A DNA stretch of 60,212 bases from Halobacillus massiliensis (GTDB taxonomy: Bacteria; Bacillota; Bacilli; Bacillales; Halobacillaceae): positions 2,510,144 to 2,570,355 of the forward strand of contig NZ_LT800499.1 of the NCBI RefSeq assembly GCF_900166625.1, given 5' to 3'. The notes under the pieces are model-generated. The model was given only the letters and a program-made list of their open reading frames with translations, had not been told where the DNA came from and made no database searches. How positions within the stretch are numbered: the first letter of the stretch is position 1; each line of letters opens with the position of its first letter. Made by a program: the position numbers and the translations under genes. This document shows positions 10,822-18,744 of the stretch, piece by piece.

Positions 10822-12543
10822 CTAAAATAATCGTTTAACAGATTCTTTCATATCCGGAATGTCCAAATCGCCATTCTCAAAGAAGTTTTTAATAATATAT
10901 TTTGAAAAATTAGCAGCAGACTGGTAATCAATATGGCCAGGCAGAGGAGCCTGCTCTTCAACGACCACATCAATAATGGCAGGTTTATCTGATAAAAATG
11001 CCTGCTTCATTTTTGTTTCCAACTCTTCATACGATTGGATACGGTATCCCTCTCCCCCGCATGATTCAGCAAATTTAGCGAAGTCCATGCCTCCAAGCTC
11101 TGTCTCATAATCCAAGTGACCCATCTGAGCTTGTTCATATTTAATCAGCCCAATTTTACTGTTATTAAGAATAATCATCTTTATCGGGAGTTTATACTTA
11201 ACTGCTGTTGAAAAGTCATGCATTACCATGGCAAAACCGCCATCACCACTAATGCCGATTACTTGACGGTCAGGATAGGCAATTTGACTAGCGATCGCCC
11301 CGGGCAGTCCGCTGCCCATTGTTGCGAGCCAGCCGGAGATAATAAATTTCTGATCGACTAAAGGCAAATATCGGGAGACCCAGACAGTATTGTTCCCTAC
11401 ATCTGCTGAAATAATGGCCTCAGATTTCATCACCTTTTCCAGATGATACAATACTTGAGGAGCATGCAGCGGATCTTCTGTCGACCTTTTTTCTTCTTGA
11501 AGGAAAGTGCTCCATCGCTTCATTTTTTCCTGATATTTCACTAAAAACTCATCTGAAGGGTTATTAGAAATCTTTGAAATTAATTCATTTAAAGTTTCTT
11601 TTGCATCACCGGCCAGACCTACGCTTATAGGATAATACTTCCCTAAGTGTTCCGGTTTATTATCAATTTGAATGGCCTTAACATGATCAGGCAGAAAGTC
11701 CCGATAAGGAAATTGCGTACCGATTAATATAAGCAGATCACATTCCTTCATAGCATGATAAGCTGGTTTCGTTCCAAGTTGTCCAGTCTGTCCTAATACA
11801 TATGGATGATGATCAGGTAAAACCCCTTTTCCAAGCAGGCTTAAGATAATTGGAGACTTCATTTTTTCTGCAAAAGTAACGAGCTCTTCTCTTGCATGAA
11901 CAGCGCCCTGACCTGCTAAAATCAATGGTTTTTCCGCCTGTTCCAGCAGTTCAGCAGCCTCGTCCAAGTGTGTCGGCTTTGGCTGTATTTTAGGTTCATA
12001 ATAGTCATTTGATCTTAATTTAACTTCATTATTATTAATCTTGCTGAATAAATCATCCGAAACAATAAGTACAGAAACCCCTTTTTTCGAGTACGCCTCT
12101 CTTATAGCCTGGTTTAATAAGTCAGGAAGCTGTTCCTCTGTTTGAGCTCTTTTGCAATATACAGCTACATCATCAAAGATCTTCTCTAAATTGATCTCCT
12201 GAAATGCTCCTGTGCCCACAAGTTCGCTGTCTACCTGTCCGACAATAGCTAATACAGGGGCACTGTCACCTTTGGCATCGTATAGACCGTTTAAAAGGTG
12301 AATACCACCAGGACCTGCGATAGATAGACATACTCCAAGCTTTCCTGTCAGCTTAGCATAGGATGAAGCTGAAAGGGCTCCGGTCTCTTCATGTCTTACC
12401 TGATAAAACTTAATTTCCTCTTGTCTTTTTCTTAAATCTTCTACAAACTCATTAATGGAATCTCCCGGGAGTCCGTAAATATGGTCGACTCCCCAATCTA
12501 TAAGTAAATCAATTAAAATCTGACCGGTTCGTTTTTCGCTCAA
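10822..12543 (-). CDS. Thiamine diphosphate-dependent pyruvate oxidase (YdaP/PoxB type)
   Basis: About 573-residue member of the acetolactate synthase/pyruvate oxidase family. The N-terminal domain has GLPGDSINEF and the catalytic Glu in VRHEETGAL. The central FAD-type domain has LAGQGAVHAREE. The thiamine motif starts at GDGGFAMVMHDF near residue 425 and ends at ILNN. It lacks the isoform features of acetolactate synthase and ends in a PoxB-like C-terminal extension, so quinone-linked oxidation of pyruvate to acetate is likely. GTG 12552 overlaps the ribosome binding site; TTG 12543, nine bases after AAAGG, is preferred. Confidence 0.85.
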   Translation of the reverse strand: MSEKRTGQILIDLLIDWGVDHIYGLPGDSINEFVEDLRKRQEEIKFYQVRHEETGALSASSYAKLTGKLGVCLSIAGPGGIHLLNGLYDAKGDSAPVLAIVGQVDSELVGTGAFQEINLEKIFDDVAVYCKRAQTEEQLPDLLNQAIREAYSKKGVSVLIVSDDLFSKINNNEVKLRSNDYYEPKIQPKPTHLDEAAELLEQAEKPLILAGQGAVHAREELVTFAEKMKSPIILSLLGKGVLPDHHPYVLGQTGQLGTKPAYHAMKECDLLILIGTQFPYRDFLPDHVKAIQIDNKPEHLGKYYPISVGLAGDAKETLNELISKISNNPSDEFLVKYQEKMKRWSTFLQEEKRSTEDPLHAPQVLYHLEKVMKSEAIISADVGNNTVWVSRYLPLVDQKFIISGWLATMGSGLPGAIASQIAYPDRQVIGISGDGGFAMVMHDFSTAVKYKLPIKMIILNNSKIGLIKYEQAQMGHLDYETELGGMDFAKFAESCGGEGYRIQSYEELETKMKQAFLSDKPAIIDVVVEEQAPLPGHIDYQSAANFSKYIIKNFFENGDLDIPDMKESVKRLF

Positions 12544-12632
12544 CGTGTCCACCCTTTCTAAAAATCACTTACCCCATTAAGTTTCCTTAAACAGGAGATT
12601 CTAAACCTGGAGGGATCACCAGACAAAAGTTT

Positions 12633-12676
12633 AATAAAAAAACTTTCCTTCATTAATTGGCTGAAGGAAAGTGAAT
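12633..12676 (-). terminator. Terminator after ktrC
   Basis: Eleven-base stem ACTTTCCTTCA / TGAAGGAAAGT (minus-strand reading) followed by a T run, immediately after the ktrC stop. Confidence 0.9.
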
Positions 12677-12679
12677 TTT

Positions 12680-13345
12680 TTAATCTTCGACTACTAAGTT
12701 TTTCTCAAAGCGGCTAATATCTTTATCCGCTCCAATTACGATAAGGACATCATCTTCTTTAATGGTTTCTGTGGCCATGGGTGATACAATTATATCTTTT
12801 TGTCTCTTGATAGCCACTACGTTACATCCGTATTCTGCCCGAATATCCAAGTCTACCAGGGATTTGCCGCTCATCTTATTTCCTGCTTTCACCTCTACAA
12901 CGCTATGGTCATCAGATAATTCAATATAATCAAGAATGTTATTGGAAATTATATTGTGGGCAATTCTTTTGCCCATGTCTCTTTCGGGGTGTACGACATG
13001 ATCGGCTCCAATTTTATTTAAAATCTTCTCATGATAATCATTTTGGGCTTTTACTGTAATCTTTTTAATTCCTAATTCTTTAAGCATTAATGTAGTCAGC
13101 ATGCTCGCCTGGATATTATCGCCGATAGCTACAATTACATGGTCTATGTTTCTTATTCCAAGTTCCTTTAACACGTGCTCATCTGTAGAATCTGCAATCA
13201 CCGCATGTGCTGCAATATCTCTAAATTCATTTACTTTATCTTCGTCTAAATCAATTGCCAGAACTTCCATGCCTTCCCTGCTGAGTTCACGGCAGATGCT
13301 TCCGCCAAAACGTCCTAAGCCTATTACTGCATAATCTCTTTTCAT
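12680..13345 (-). CDS. ktrC: Ktr potassium channel gating subunit
   Basis: 221-residue cytosolic ring subunit. The RCK-N Rossmann domain (about 1-135) has VIGLGRFGGS for nucleotide binding and Asp/Glu pairs typical of ATP/ADP-gated Ktr proteins. The RCK-C domain (about 140-218) is the region that binds c-di-AMP in characterised Ktr and CpaA proteins. It gates a KtrB/KtrD channel; the likely partner is the gene at 45080, about 32 kb away, as unlinked ktrC/ktrD are in B. subtilis. Location next to rnjA supports ktrC rather than ktrA. Start ATG 13345 follows GGAGGAG. Confidence 0.92.
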   Translation of the reverse strand: MKRDYAVIGLGRFGGSICRELSREGMEVLAIDLDEDKVNEFRDIAAHAVIADSTDEHVLKELGIRNIDHVIVAIGDNIQASMLTTLMLKELGIKKITVKAQNDYHEKILNKIGADHVVHPERDMGKRIAHNIISNNILDYIELSDDHSVVEVKAGNKMSGKSLVDLDIRAEYGCNVVAIKRQKDIIVSPMATETIKEDDVLIVIGADKDISRFEKNLVVED

Positions 13346-13437
13346 GACTACTCCTCCAGCATCCTATAAATGTATCGTTATTTTAACACACTCTTACTAA
13401 AAAACACTAGATAGATTGAAAAGCCATTATCGCATAC

Positions 13438-13540
13438 GGCTGGGAAATGACTCCCTTTCCGCAGGGAGCCGGTGAGCTAGCTCGTTACATTCGCGGATCT
13501 CACATTGGCTTTATCTCACTACAGGAGGTATAGCATTATC
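13438..13540 (-). repeat. Palindromic intergenic repeat, type A (copy A3)
   Basis: Reverse orientation copy: CGGCTGGGAAATGACTC, then GGAGCCGGTGAGCTAGCTCG and GCGGATCTCAC. The distal arm is degenerate, ending around 13540. Confidence 0.75.
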
Positions 13541-13570
13541 CCTTACTAAGTCTTTAAGAGAAGGAAAAAT

Positions 13571-13702
13571 CAGTTCCATTTTACTGGAATAATAGAAAAG
13601 AGGCTGGGAAATCGCTCGCTTTCCGCGGGGAGCCGATGAGCTAGCTCGTTCCACTCGCGGATCTCATCCTGGCTCTTTACCTTTGGTCGTATAAACGGAA
13701 CG
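13571..13702 (-). repeat. Palindromic intergenic repeat, type A, distal arm lost (copy A4)
   Basis: Begins with an AGTTCCATTTTACT arm and AGGCTGGGAAAT, carries the GAGCTAGCTCG core, and jumps from GGCTCTTTAC to the terminal arm TAAACGGAAC. The segment with the CTGCAGGAGTC box is missing, which looks like an internal deletion. Confidence 0.75.
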
Positions 13703-13741
13703 CTGTAATTTCAGTAAGGAAATAGACATTTCTTACTCAGT

Positions 13742-13910
13742 GTTCCGTTACCCCAAAAAACATAAAGGGCCAGGGGAAACGGCGAGACTCCTATGGGAGG
13801 ATAGAAGAGGGTGAGATCTCGGAAGGCTTTAGCCTGAGGAAGCTCTCCGTTCTCCCATGGAAAGCGAGTCTTTCCCCAGGCCCGTTTTTCTAATACATAG
13901 TAAACGGAAC
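13742..13910 (+). repeat. Palindromic intergenic repeat, type B (copy B1)
   Basis: Terminal arms GTTCCGTTA (13742) and TAAACGGAAC (13901-13910). Inside are GGGCCAGGGGAAAC with GTTTCC-like complements, ACTCCTATGGGAGG, and the apical stem AGGC-TTTA-GCCT. The A:T pair at the stem base replaces the G:C pair of copies B4/B5. Confidence 0.8.
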
Positions 13911-13949
13911 TTTCTTCCCCTTTAAGTGAGAATCAAAAAAGCTTCCTTG

Positions 13950-14066
13950 GAAGTAAAGAACAGAGGAGATCCCAGAAAGCTTTAGCCTGAGGAAACTCAC
14001 CGTGCGCCCATGGAAAGCGAGTTGTTTCCCCAGGCCCGGTTTTCTATATCAAGGCAAACGGAACAA
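13950..14066 (+). repeat. Palindromic intergenic repeat, type B, 5' part missing (copy B2)
   Basis: Retains GAGATCCCAGAAAGC-TTTA-GCCTGAGG, the GCGCCCATGG box and the closing arm CAAACGGAAC. The left arm with GGGCCAGGGG is absent. Confidence 0.7.
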
Positions 14067-14082
14067 TAATCTCCTTAATCTA

Positions 14083-14217
14083 TGAAACCTTTATAGGAGT
14101 ATAGAACAAGTGTGAGATCCCGAAAGCTTTAGCCTGAGGAAGCTCACCATTCGCCCATGGAAAGCGAGTCTTTCCCCACACCAGGCCCCGGTTTTCTAAT
14201 AACAAAGTAAACGGAAC
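14083..14217 (+). repeat. Palindromic intergenic repeat, type B, 5' part degenerate (copy B3)
   Basis: Retains GTGAGATCCCGAAAGC, TTTAGCCTGAGGAAGCTC, TTCGCCCATGG and the arm TAAACGGAAC. It abuts the 3' side of cydB, so the five-copy cluster fills the ktrC-cydB gap. Confidence 0.7.
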
Positions 14218-14302
14218 TCTCTTCCCCCTCTAAGTGAGAATCAGGAGAAAACAACAGTGAGAGCTTTCAGGATTAGACTACCGAGCAATAACTCCCTGCT
14301 CT

Positions 14303-15319
14303 CTATTTATTCCCTTTCACATAATCAGCATCAAATAAGAACAGACGCATCAGTAAATATAATGAAGGAATCAGTAAGCAAAGACCTCCAATAAAGGCAA
14401 TAATTAAAGTGATACCCATTGTTTCATTTGTAGCACCGCTTGTAACCGTAATATGCGGCTGTAAGATATATGGCAAGTGAGAGGCTCCATATCCAAAAAA
14501 GGCAAAGAAGAATTGAAGCATCACTGCACAAAAGGCCCATCCATAATATTTTTTAAAGTAAATTAAAAGAACAGCAACCATAAAGAAAGCGACGGATAAA
14601 CCAAACACCCACCATAGATCAATTGCTTTCTGGTAGTGCTCCGGATTGTGCTGGCTGAGTGCAATAAAAGTAGTTAAACTTGCGATTATCGTAGGAGAAC
14701 TCCAAAACAGTGCAAATTTTCGAACCTGCTCTAAAGCTGGCTGGTCATTGGCTTTAGAAGCATAATACGCAAGAAACATTGAACTGATATAGAGCACGGA
14801 AACGATAGCCAGTAATACTACACTCCAGGAATACGGGCTTGTAAACAGCTCTCCATAAAGGAGCTGTACCCCATCAGCCGTTTCTTTAATAAAGCCTCCT
14901 TCAGAAATTGTTAATGTTGTTGAAAGCGAGGCCGGAATCAACAATCCCGTTGCTCCGTAAAGGAACATATATAAGTGGTTATCTTTAGAGCCATAATTTT
15001 CAAAAGCATAAAAGGAGCCGCGGATCGCCAGCAGGACAATCGCTATACTGCCGGGTATTAACAAAGCCTGCCCATAATAGAAGGCTGAGTCGGGAAAGAA
15101 ACCGACAATCCCTACAAAAAAGAAAACAAAGAATACGTTGGTTACTTCCCATACAGGAGAAAGATATCTGGAAATCAGCTGATTCATAATGTGATCTTTT
15201 TTCGTCAATTTTGCATAATAGGCATAAAAGCCGGCTCCAAAATCGACAGAAGCCACAATTAAATAACCATAAAGAAATATCCAAAGCACGGTAATGCCAA
15301 TATATTCGTAGCTCATCAT
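14303..15319 (-). CDS. cydB: Cytochrome bd-type quinol oxidase, subunit II
   Basis: 338-residue integral membrane protein with about eight or nine hydrophobic segments. It starts with the family-typical DFGAGFYAYYAKLT after the first helix and continues SPVWEVTNVFFVFFF. It pairs with CydA to reduce O2 to water with menaquinol under low oxygen. The start overlaps the cydA stop by four bases (ATGA), so translation is coupled. B. subtilis has two such pairs, CydAB and YthAB; I cannot firmly separate them here. No cydCD genes follow; repeats do. Confidence 0.92.
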   Translation of the reverse strand: MMSYEYIGITVLWIFLYGYLIVASVDFGAGFYAYYAKLTKKDHIMNQLISRYLSPVWEVTNVFFVFFFVGIVGFFPDSAFYYGQALLIPGSIAIVLLAIRGSFYAFENYGSKDNHLYMFLYGATGLLIPASLSTTLTISEGGFIKETADGVQLLYGELFTSPYSWSVVLLAIVSVLYISSMFLAYYASKANDQPALEQVRKFALFWSSPTIIASLTTFIALSQHNPEHYQKAIDLWWVFGLSVAFFMVAVLLIYFKKYYGWAFCAVMLQFFFAFFGYGASHLPYILQPHITVTSGATNETMGITLIIAFIGGLCLLIPSLYLLMRLFLFDADYVKGNK

Positions 15320-16677
15320 CGTTCACTCTCCCCTGCAGCTGCCGCTTCATCAGGATAGCGGGCTTCAAATTCAGCCTCAGCCGGGTGATTTTTAAACATT
15401 TTTCTTAAAACAGTTAAACAGCCGGCACCAAGAATGGTGTACAACCCGATAAATAATATGAACATCAGTCCAACATGGTCTGACGTGGTAGCCGCTTCTG
15501 TTACTGTCATAAATCCTCTTAATATCCAAGGCTGACGTCCTTCCTCCGCAAAGAGCCATCCAAATTCAATGGCAAGCATCGCTAGTGGTCCTCCAGCTGC
15601 AAGAGCATAAAGCAGCCAACGATTTTCTTCATTCCATTTTTTCACCTTCCAAAATAGAAGAAATAAGGCTGATATCCCCAGCAGGTAAAAGCCGATAGAT
15701 ACCATTAAATCAAACATATAATGAATCCATAATGGAGGCTGTTCATCTACGGGTGTTTCATTAAGTCCTTCTACTTCGGCATTAAAATCACCGTGAGCTA
15801 AAAAGCTTAATGCTCCCGGTATCCGCAAAGCAGCCTGTGGTTCATTATTTTCATCGATATAACCGAACAAAACTAAATCTGCTCCCTCTTCTGTTTCAAA
15901 ATGCCACTCACCAGCAGCTAATTTCTCAGGCTGGTGTTCAGCCAGGAATTTTGCCGATAAGTCGCCTGCTACAGCGGTCAGTAGAGCAAAAATAAAAACG
16001 GCAGACACTGTCAGCTTTAGAGCTTTTTTGTGATACTCGGATCCTTTTTTCTTTAATATCATAACGGCAGCGATTGTGGCCAGAATCGCCGCTGATGTTA
16101 AATAAGCAGAAGAAACGACGTGAAAAACCTTAGTAGGAGTAGCTGGATTAAACATCGCAGCCAGCGGGCTGATAGCTGAAAGGTTGTCTCCATTCATTTC
16201 AAAACCTTGAGGGGTGTTCATAAAACCATTTACTGTTGTAATGAAAAAAGCAGACATGGTGGAACCAAGAATTATTGGTATGGAAAGCAGCCAATGATAA
16301 ATCGGCTTCTTAAATCGGTCCCATGTATACAAGTAAATTCCTAAGAATATAGCTTCAAAGAAAAAAGCAAAAACTTCCATAAATAATGGAAGGGCGATTA
16401 CGTTACCTGCCAGCTGCATAAAGTTTGGCCACAGGAGTGATAGCTGGAGACCAATTGCCGTACCGGTAACAACTCCCACGGCAATAGTCACTGTCATTCC
16501 TCTCGTCCATCGTCGTGCAAGCAGCTGTAAATGCTGATCTTTCTTTTTAATACCAATGAGTTCGGCAATAGAAATCATTACTGGAATTCCAACGCCGACA
16601 GTAGCGAAGATAATATGAAAAATAAGCGTCAGGGCTGTTAGGAGACGGCTCATTAATACCGGATCATCAAAAAACAT
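15316..16677 (-). CDS. cydA: Cytochrome bd-type quinol oxidase, subunit I
   Basis: 453-residue haem-bearing subunit. The first helix contains the conserved His (about residue 21) that ligates the high-spin haem. The quinol-binding side shows a short Q-loop, typical of Firmicutes, and the signature GRQPW followed by LRGF. An N-terminal frame starts at ATG 16692, but GGGGGGA lies within it and fits ATG 16677, which also restores the usual MFFDDPVLMSRLL beginning. A Rex operator lies about 80 bases upstream, so expression probably rises when NADH/NAD+ is high. Confidence 0.95.
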   Translation of the reverse strand: MFFDDPVLMSRLLTALTLIFHIIFATVGVGIPVMISIAELIGIKKKDQHLQLLARRWTRGMTVTIAVGVVTGTAIGLQLSLLWPNFMQLAGNVIALPLFMEVFAFFFEAIFLGIYLYTWDRFKKPIYHWLLSIPIILGSTMSAFFITTVNGFMNTPQGFEMNGDNLSAISPLAAMFNPATPTKVFHVVSSAYLTSAAILATIAAVMILKKKGSEYHKKALKLTVSAVFIFALLTAVAGDLSAKFLAEHQPEKLAAGEWHFETEEGADLVLFGYIDENNEPQAALRIPGALSFLAHGDFNAEVEGLNETPVDEQPPLWIHYMFDLMVSIGFYLLGISALFLLFWKVKKWNEENRWLLYALAAGGPLAMLAIEFGWLFAEEGRQPWILRGFMTVTEAATTSDHVGLMFILFIGLYTILGAGCLTVLRKMFKNHPAEAEFEARYPDEAAAAGESER

Positions 16678-16756
16678 TTTCATTCCCCCCATTTAAAACT
16701 TTCTCACTCATTATAAAACGTGGCAGCGTTTTATATTTTCTCCAGTGATGACTATT

Positions 16757-16774
16757 TTGTGACAAACTTCACAA
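16757..16774. promoter_or_regulatory. Rex operator upstream of cydAB
   Basis: TTGTGA-N6-TCACAA, an exact inverted repeat in the 18-bp format known for the redox repressor Rex (consensus TTGTGAAnnnnTTCACAA). It lies between 16677 (cydA start) and the yknV terminator. AT-rich sequence on its far side could hold the promoter, but no convincing -35/-10 pair was fixed. Confidence 0.85.
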
Positions 16775-16858
16775 ACTTTATTTATAATTATTTTAACGGA
16801 TCAAAGAACCATTTGTCGAAAGAAAAGATTTATCTACCAGTCCTATACCACAATGCGC

Positions 16859-16893
16859 ACAAAAAAATGCCGCTGTTTATTAACAGCGGCTCT
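16859..16893 (-). terminator. Terminator after the yknV-like gene
   Basis: Stem GCCGCTGTT / AACAGCGGC followed by seven Ts on the minus strand. It separates the ABC exporter operon from the cydAB promoter. Confidence 0.92.
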
Positions 16894-18726
16894 TTATATT
16901 GCATCAAGCATTTGAAATTGTGCCTTAACTAATTCAAAATACTCACCTTTTTGCTCCATCAGTTCGTCATGAGAACCATGTTCTAATATTCTGCCCTGCT
17001 CAAGAACATATATCGAATCCGCTTCTCTTATTGTTGACAGTCTGTGGGCGATAATAATGGCTGTTCGTCCTTTTAGCAATCTACGGAGAGCATCTTGGAT
17101 TTTCATCTCTGTTTCTGTATCGATACTTGCAGTAGCTTCATCCAGTATTAAAATTCGTGGATTGGCAAGCAGTGCTCTAGCAAAAGATAAAAGCTGTCGT
17201 TCTCCTGCCGAAAGAATGCTGCCTCTTTCCTCTACTTCTGTTTCATAACCGCTACTTAGACGCTGGATAAATTCATCTGCGCCTACTACCTTAGCTGCTT
17301 CCATAACTTCTTCATCAGAAGCTGTCGGACGACCAAATCGAATATTTTCCATGATTGTACCGGAAAAGATAAACGTATCTTGTAGCACTACGCTAATCTG
17401 CTGACGCACACTATCAATTGTAACATCCTGTAAATTGTGGCCATCAATCTTAACTGCGCCTTTTGTAGGATCATAAAAGCGGCTGATTAAGTTAGCAATG
17501 GTTGATTTTCCAGAACCGGTATGTCCGACAAGTGCTACGGTTTCCCCGGCGTGCATATGGAGGCTAATATCATGCAAAGCAATCTGCTTATTATCGTACG
17601 CGAACTGAACATGGTCAAAATCAATTTCTCCCTGCATGTCTTTTAATTCTTCGGCATTGTCTTTTTCTTTTACATTTGGTTTCTCATCAAGAAATTCAAA
17701 TATTCGTTCAGAAGCAGCCATAGCCATTAAGAGCTGATTGTACATCTGGCCAAGCCTGGATATCGGTTCCCAGAACATACCAAGAAAAAAAGCAAAAGTA
17801 ACAAATGTACCGTTCGTAATATCTCCTTGCAGTATTAAAAATGCACCGTATGAAATGAGGATTACTGTACCAACCGCATTACTCATTTCCACAAACGGTC
17901 GAAACATTGCACTCTTTCTAGTAGCTGTATTCCACGATTGAAAGTTATCTGTATTAACTCCATCAAAGTATTCCGCATTCTCTCTTTCCTGTGAGAATGA
18001 CTGAGTAATACGAACTCCCTGGAGACTTTCATTTAAATGGGAGTTCAGGCGGGACTGCTGAATACGTACTTGCTGCCATGAGCGTCGGATGTTACGGCGG
18101 AGTTTTGTCGAGATATAAAACATTATCGGCATGATGACGAGAATCGCAATGGCGAGCTTAGGACTTAAAGCAAATAGTATCACTATAATTCCAGTCAACA
18201 TGACAATGTCCATCAAGACATTAATAATTCCATTGGTGAAGAGCTCCTGCAGCGAGTGAATATCATTCATGATCCGGACAAGAATTGATCCTGCCGAACG
18301 CTTATCAAAAAAGTTATGACTTAACCGCTGGACATGGGAAAACAAATGCTGGCGTAAATCGTAGATCACGTTCTGTCCCAGAATATTTACGTATTTTATC
18401 CTCAGAACATTGGCAATGTAGCTTAATAAGTAAAGAATGGCGATCCCAACAACAAGCTGAATGAGCAGATTGGTATTTCCATCAGCAATCGCTACATCTA
18501 TTGCCACTCGGCCAATTAAAATTGGAACAACAAGCCTTACAAGTGTTGATACAAGCATGGCTATAATTGAGATCGGTATTAATGTTCTGGAATACGGTTT
18601 AACATATTGGAGAAGCCGAACCATCTGTCCCCAGTTAAACGGCTTTTCAATCGCCTGGTCCTGTGTATATTTAAACCGGTTTAGGTGCTTGTTGGTTTCA
18701 GGTACATGTTTCGGTTTACGTGCCAC
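16894..18726 (-). CDS. ABC exporter half-transporter, catalytically canonical partner (YknV-like)
   Basis: 610-residue half-transporter with an extended N-terminus (about 30 residues), six membrane segments (about 40-330) and an ATPase domain. Walker A is GHTGSGKS, the signature is LSAGERQ, and Walker B is ILILDEATAS with the catalytic Glu intact. It follows its partner at 18745 by 18 bases. Heterodimeric exporters of this type pair one degenerate and one canonical site, and that is what is seen. In B. subtilis yknU-yknV lie in the same neighbourhood; the substrate is not predictable. Start GTG 18726 follows AAGGGAGG. Confidence 0.88.
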   Translation of the reverse strand: MARKPKHVPETNKHLNRFKYTQDQAIEKPFNWGQMVRLLQYVKPYSRTLIPISIIAMLVSTLVRLVVPILIGRVAIDVAIADGNTNLLIQLVVGIAILYLLSYIANVLRIKYVNILGQNVIYDLRQHLFSHVQRLSHNFFDKRSAGSILVRIMNDIHSLQELFTNGIINVLMDIVMLTGIIVILFALSPKLAIAILVIMPIMFYISTKLRRNIRRSWQQVRIQQSRLNSHLNESLQGVRITQSFSQERENAEYFDGVNTDNFQSWNTATRKSAMFRPFVEMSNAVGTVILISYGAFLILQGDITNGTFVTFAFFLGMFWEPISRLGQMYNQLLMAMAASERIFEFLDEKPNVKEKDNAEELKDMQGEIDFDHVQFAYDNKQIALHDISLHMHAGETVALVGHTGSGKSTIANLISRFYDPTKGAVKIDGHNLQDVTIDSVRQQISVVLQDTFIFSGTIMENIRFGRPTASDEEVMEAAKVVGADEFIQRLSSGYETEVEERGSILSAGERQLLSFARALLANPRILILDEATASIDTETEMKIQDALRRLLKGRTAIIIAHRLSTIREADSIYVLEQGRILEHGSHDELMEQKGEYFELVKAQFQMLDAI

Positions 18727-18744
18727 AATTTTTACCTCCCTTGC

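Noticed and set aside
13346-13437. c-di-AMP riboswitch before ktrC
   Set aside because: Only about 90 AT-rich bases lie between ktrC and the repeat cluster, too short, with none of the expected paired elements visible.
16720-16932. 70-codon plus-strand frame over the cydA promoter region
   Set aside because: It crosses the Rex operator and the yknV terminator hairpin; no ribosome binding site.
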